Position numbers and translations under genes: made by a program | Assembly: GCA_030622395.1 (NCBI GenBank) | Contig: JAUXGF010000150.1 | Coordinates: 1 to 6,935 of the forward strand | Direction: 5' to 3' | DNA length: 6,935 nucleotides | Source: Calditrichaceae bacterium | GTDB lineage: Bacteria > Calditrichota > Calditrichia > Calditrichales > Calditrichaceae | Shown here: positions 5,365-6,935 of the stretch, piece after piece | Numbering within the stretch: position 1 is the stretch's first letter | How the letters are laid out: each line of letters opens with the position of its first letter | Notes under the pieces: model-generated | Database searches by the model: none | Told to the model about the DNA's origin: nothing | Seen by the model: only the letters and a program-made list of their open reading frames with translations

Positions 5365-5503
5365 TGTCATTTCGAACGGAGTGAGAAATCTTAAATGCAG
5401 CGTTTTAAATATTATGCTGAAAAATCCTGAATGGAGAGATTTAAGCTTTGTTTTGAGTAATAAGATTTCTCACCATCCCAAAGCGTCAGGATTCGAAATG
5501 ACA
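5365..5503. repeat. MITE-like inverted repeat with TGTCATTTCGAA ends
   Basis: The 139-base element begins TGTCATTTCGAA (5365-5376) and ends with its perfect complement TTCGAAATGACA (5492-5503). A second arm pair follows inside: GTGAGAAATCTTA (5381-5393) against TAAGATTTCTCAC (5461-5473). The interior carries a further AGAGATTTAAGC. Elements starting TGTCATTTCGA and containing GAGAAATCT are, from general knowledge, abundant dispersed intergenic repeats in Bacteroidota-like genomes. There is no ORF, so any movement would need help in trans. The two arms differ in length between the matched blocks (4 bases versus 18). Confidence 0.65.
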
Positions 5504-5588
5504 AATGGGTTTAGATAATTAGAAATTACCCACACTATTCGACATAGATCCATAAGATTTAAACAACACATACAATAAAGGTGGAAAA

Positions 5589-5900
5589 ATGACAGATAAA
5601 ATATCACGGGAAGATGTGCTCAAAGTATTAGAAAATGTTGAACACCCGGAAATTGGAGAAACGTTAATCAATTTGGGCATGATAATAGACGCCGCTGTTC
5701 AGGATAAAACTGTTAAAGTGGCAATGGCTTTACCGGCGCTTAGTATCCCTGATGAAGTGCGTAACATTCTTGTGGAAACTATTAGTAAACCAATAGAAGA
5801 ATTGGGCTTAAAAATGGAAGTAGAATATTTTTTAATGAGCCCTGAAGTACGTGATAATTTTATGGCTGCTGTCCGCGCAAAATGGAAAGGCTCGGTTTAA
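5589..5900 (+). CDS. DUF59 / MIP18 family (SufT/Mrp-N-like) iron-sulfur assembly protein
   Basis: The 103-residue protein consists of one DUF59 domain. The family motif appears as HPEIGETLINLGM (19-31), matching the usual DPEIg..iVdLGlv pattern, followed by a strand (KTVKVAMALPA) and an amphipathic helix. Family members (MIP18, SufT, PaaD, the N-domain of Mrp) help deliver Fe-S clusters to client proteins in the cytoplasm. The protein has no cysteine at all; the 'TTPgCP' site of many members is LPALSIP here, similar to cysteine-free Mrp N-domains. The start ATG at 5589 has a strong Shine-Dalgarno sequence, AAGGTGG, at 5578-5584 (4-nt spacer). It is monocistronic in the window and convergent with 5953-6840. 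The exact client is unknown. Confidence 0.85.
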   Translation: MTDKISREDVLKVLENVEHPEIGETLINLGMIIDAAVQDKTVKVAMALPALSIPDEVRNILVETISKPIEELGLKMEVEYFLMSPEVRDNFMAAVRAKWKGSV

Positions 5901-5910
5901 AAATTAAAAG

Positions 5911-5924
5911 AGGATAATAATCCT
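5911..5924. terminator. Weak hairpin between convergent genes
   Basis: AGGAT (5911-5915) pairs with ATCCT (5920-5924) around AATA, 11 bases after the DUF59 stop codon. It has a 5-bp stem with no U-tract, so it is at best a weak terminator. Confidence 0.25.
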
Positions 5925-5952
5925 GCATATTATAAAGAAAAATGAGCATTAA

Positions 5953-6840
5953 TTATTTTTTAGTAAGTATACAGCTCTTATCCATAGAAACAGGATTTCC
6001 ATTCATAACGCAGCGAAATCCTAAAAAATTAAAGTTGCATGTTGGATTGTAAAATGTCCTATAACTAATCCGCATATATTTCCCGCTTCTATTCCAGGAC
6101 GCTCCCCGAAGCGATTTAAATCTTCCTGTCTCAGGCCCTTGGGGGTTTAGTTGGTCATTACATTTATAATAATTTTCATCATACCAATCAGCGCACCACT
6201 CTAAAACATTTCCTTTCATATCCATTAATCCGAACACATTAGGCGCAAAAGAACCGGCCGGGGATGTGTAAATATAGCCGTCGTCATAACTTTCTACTAT
6301 CGGATAAAAATATTTTACTCTTTTAATAGACTCATCGGCAATATTCCCAAAATTTCTTATGTAATGGTCCTTAGACTCGAAAGCAAAACTATTGCCTTTG
6401 CCTCCCCCGCGTGCGGCGAATTCCCACTCGGCTTCGGTTGGCAGGCGTTTGCCGGCCCATGCGGCATATTCAGCGGCGTCTCTCCATGTAACGTTAACAA
6501 CGGGATGATTATCCATATTCCAATCAGGCTGGATGGGCATAGCTCTATGGGTCGCCATGCAAAATTCATAAAACTCGGCAACTGTAACTTCATTCTCATC
6601 CATATAAAATCCGTCAACATAAACGCGGTGAACTGGTCTTTCGTTTGGTTTTTTTGAACTTCCGATATTAAACCAGCCTCCCGGAACATAAGCCATGCCT
6701 TCAACAGGGAGTTGTTCAAAAGAGCTGGGAATTTCTTCTTGTTTCTTTGTATCCATATTAAATTTTTTTAATATATTCTTGTAACCGCAGGAGTTAAGTA
6801 AAATTACCAGCAGCAATATATGAAGCAATTTTTTTATCAT
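5953..6840 (-). CDS. SUMF1/FGE-fold lipoprotein, probably not a formylglycine-generating enzyme
   Basis: The protein has 295 residues starting at 6838-6840. GGTGAT on the minus strand (6845-6850) sits 4 nt upstream as Shine-Dalgarno, so the GTG (6849) and ATG (6846) just ahead are less likely starts. A signal peptide MIKKLLHILLLVILLNSC gives a lipidated Cys18. The rest is a single FGE-sulfatase (SUMF1) domain: MAYVPGGWFNIG (49-60), RPVHRVYVDGFYMDENEVT, RLPTEAEWEFAARGG (132-146), GNVLEWCADWY (210-220), LRGASW (244-249) and GFRCV (274-278). In true FGEs two cysteines lie shortly after the RGGSW motif; here that stretch reads NRSGKYMRISYR, with none. The protein therefore probably has a structural or binding role on the envelope, like the FGE-fold GldJ/GldK lipoproteins of gliding Bacteroidota, though no gliding genes are nearby. 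Confidence 0.85.
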   Translation of the reverse strand: MIKKLLHILLLVILLNSCGYKNILKKFNMDTKKQEEIPSSFEQLPVEGMAYVPGGWFNIGSSKKPNERPVHRVYVDGFYMDENEVTVAEFYEFCMATHRAMPIQPDWNMDNHPVVNVTWRDAAEYAAWAGKRLPTEAEWEFAARGGGKGNSFAFESKDHYIRNFGNIADESIKRVKYFYPIVESYDDGYIYTSPAGSFAPNVFGLMDMKGNVLEWCADWYDENYYKCNDQLNPQGPETGRFKSLRGASWNRSGKYMRISYRTFYNPTCNFNFLGFRCVMNGNPVSMDKSCILTKK

Positions 6841-6935
6841 TCTCATCACCCTAATTTTATATGATATAATTAGACCTCTATTAATATATATCGGTTGGAG
6901 TAATCAAATCTTAAATTATTAAGGCTACAACTAAA
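6841..6935. promoter_or_regulatory. Upstream region of the FGE-fold lipoprotein gene
   Basis: This very AT-rich 95-base leader contains the Shine-Dalgarno GGTGAT (6845-6850, minus strand) and an imperfect palindrome, TAATTTTATATGATATAATTA (6852-6872). On the minus strand AAGATTTG is one base off the Bacteroidota -7 consensus TAnnTTTG, but I find no convincing partner -33 box. The promoter assignment is tentative. Confidence 0.25.

Larger units (their letters stand above)
4800..5588. other. Gene-free, repeat-rich intergenic region between divergent genes
   Basis: These 789 AT-rich bases lie between the kinase–RapZ gene (leftward) and the DUF59 gene (rightward), so promoters for both must be here. 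No open frame of convincing length or composition, no tRNA-like cloverleaf and no rRNA is seen. Contents are listed separately: hairpins at 4951-4969, 5099-5121 and 5305-5338, an AGCATCAAG word tract, and a MITE-like inverted repeat. An AT-only hairpin AATCATT/AATGATT (5271-5277, 5283-5289) is also present. I see no clear promoter. Confidence 0.7.

Noticed and set aside
4800..5588. tRNA, rRNA or riboswitch in the gene-free region
   Set aside because: No cloverleaf, conserved rRNA segment or recognisable aptamer core was found by eye.
6357..6719. Open frames on both strands (minus 6357-6719, plus 6364-6657)
   Set aside because: Both lie inside the FGE-fold gene, whose frame carries clear family motifs; these are shadows.

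Overview
The window looks like chromosomal DNA from an AT-rich Gram-negative bacterium of the Bacteroidota / Ignavibacteriota / Calditrichota type. Three things suggest this: a kinase fused to a RapZ C-terminal domain, several lipoproteins with short lipobox signals, and intergenic repeats of the TGTCATTTCGAA and CCCGA/TCGGG hairpin kinds that I associate with that assemblage. The placement is inference, because there is no rRNA or marker gene.

The housekeeping core on the minus strand is a sugar kinase–RapZ fusion (3369-4799) and the start of a MurU-like sugar nucleotidyltransferase that runs off the left edge (1-225). A kinase plus nucleotidyltransferase pair of this kind (AmgK/MurU type) activates recycled cell-wall amino sugars to UDP-sugars. 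These two genes would normally be adjacent. Here about 3.1 kb of accessory DNA lies between them.

Read along the minus strand, the accessory insert holds: (i) a 95-codon patchwork ORF (3015-3302) carrying a copy of the kinase/RapZ linker; (ii) a 273-codon patchwork ORF (2190-3011) made of a BRO-N domain, an internal piece of the nucleotidyltransferase and the last part of RapZ, all joined in their native frames; (iii) a hairpin followed directly by a site matching the paired-box consensus of an integron attC half-site (2117-2154); (iv) two AT-rich orphan lipoprotein genes (1407-2093 and 319-1209) separated by a structured spacer. The three copied segments are about 95-99% identical to their intact sources, and almost all differences are transitions.

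To the right of the kinase is a 789-base gene-free stretch (4800-5588) full of small repeats: CCCGA-type hairpins, a tract of AGCATCAAG-like words, and a MITE-like inverted repeat. It is followed by a plus-strand DUF59/MIP18-family protein (5589-5900). A convergent minus-strand SUMF1/FGE-fold lipoprotein (5953-6840) lacks the catalytic cysteine pair of true formylglycine-generating enzymes.

The most interesting signal is the in-frame mosaic of neighbouring gene fragments between the kinase and its partner. It is either decaying rearrangement debris or a chimeric protein kept open by selection. The sequence alone does not decide which.
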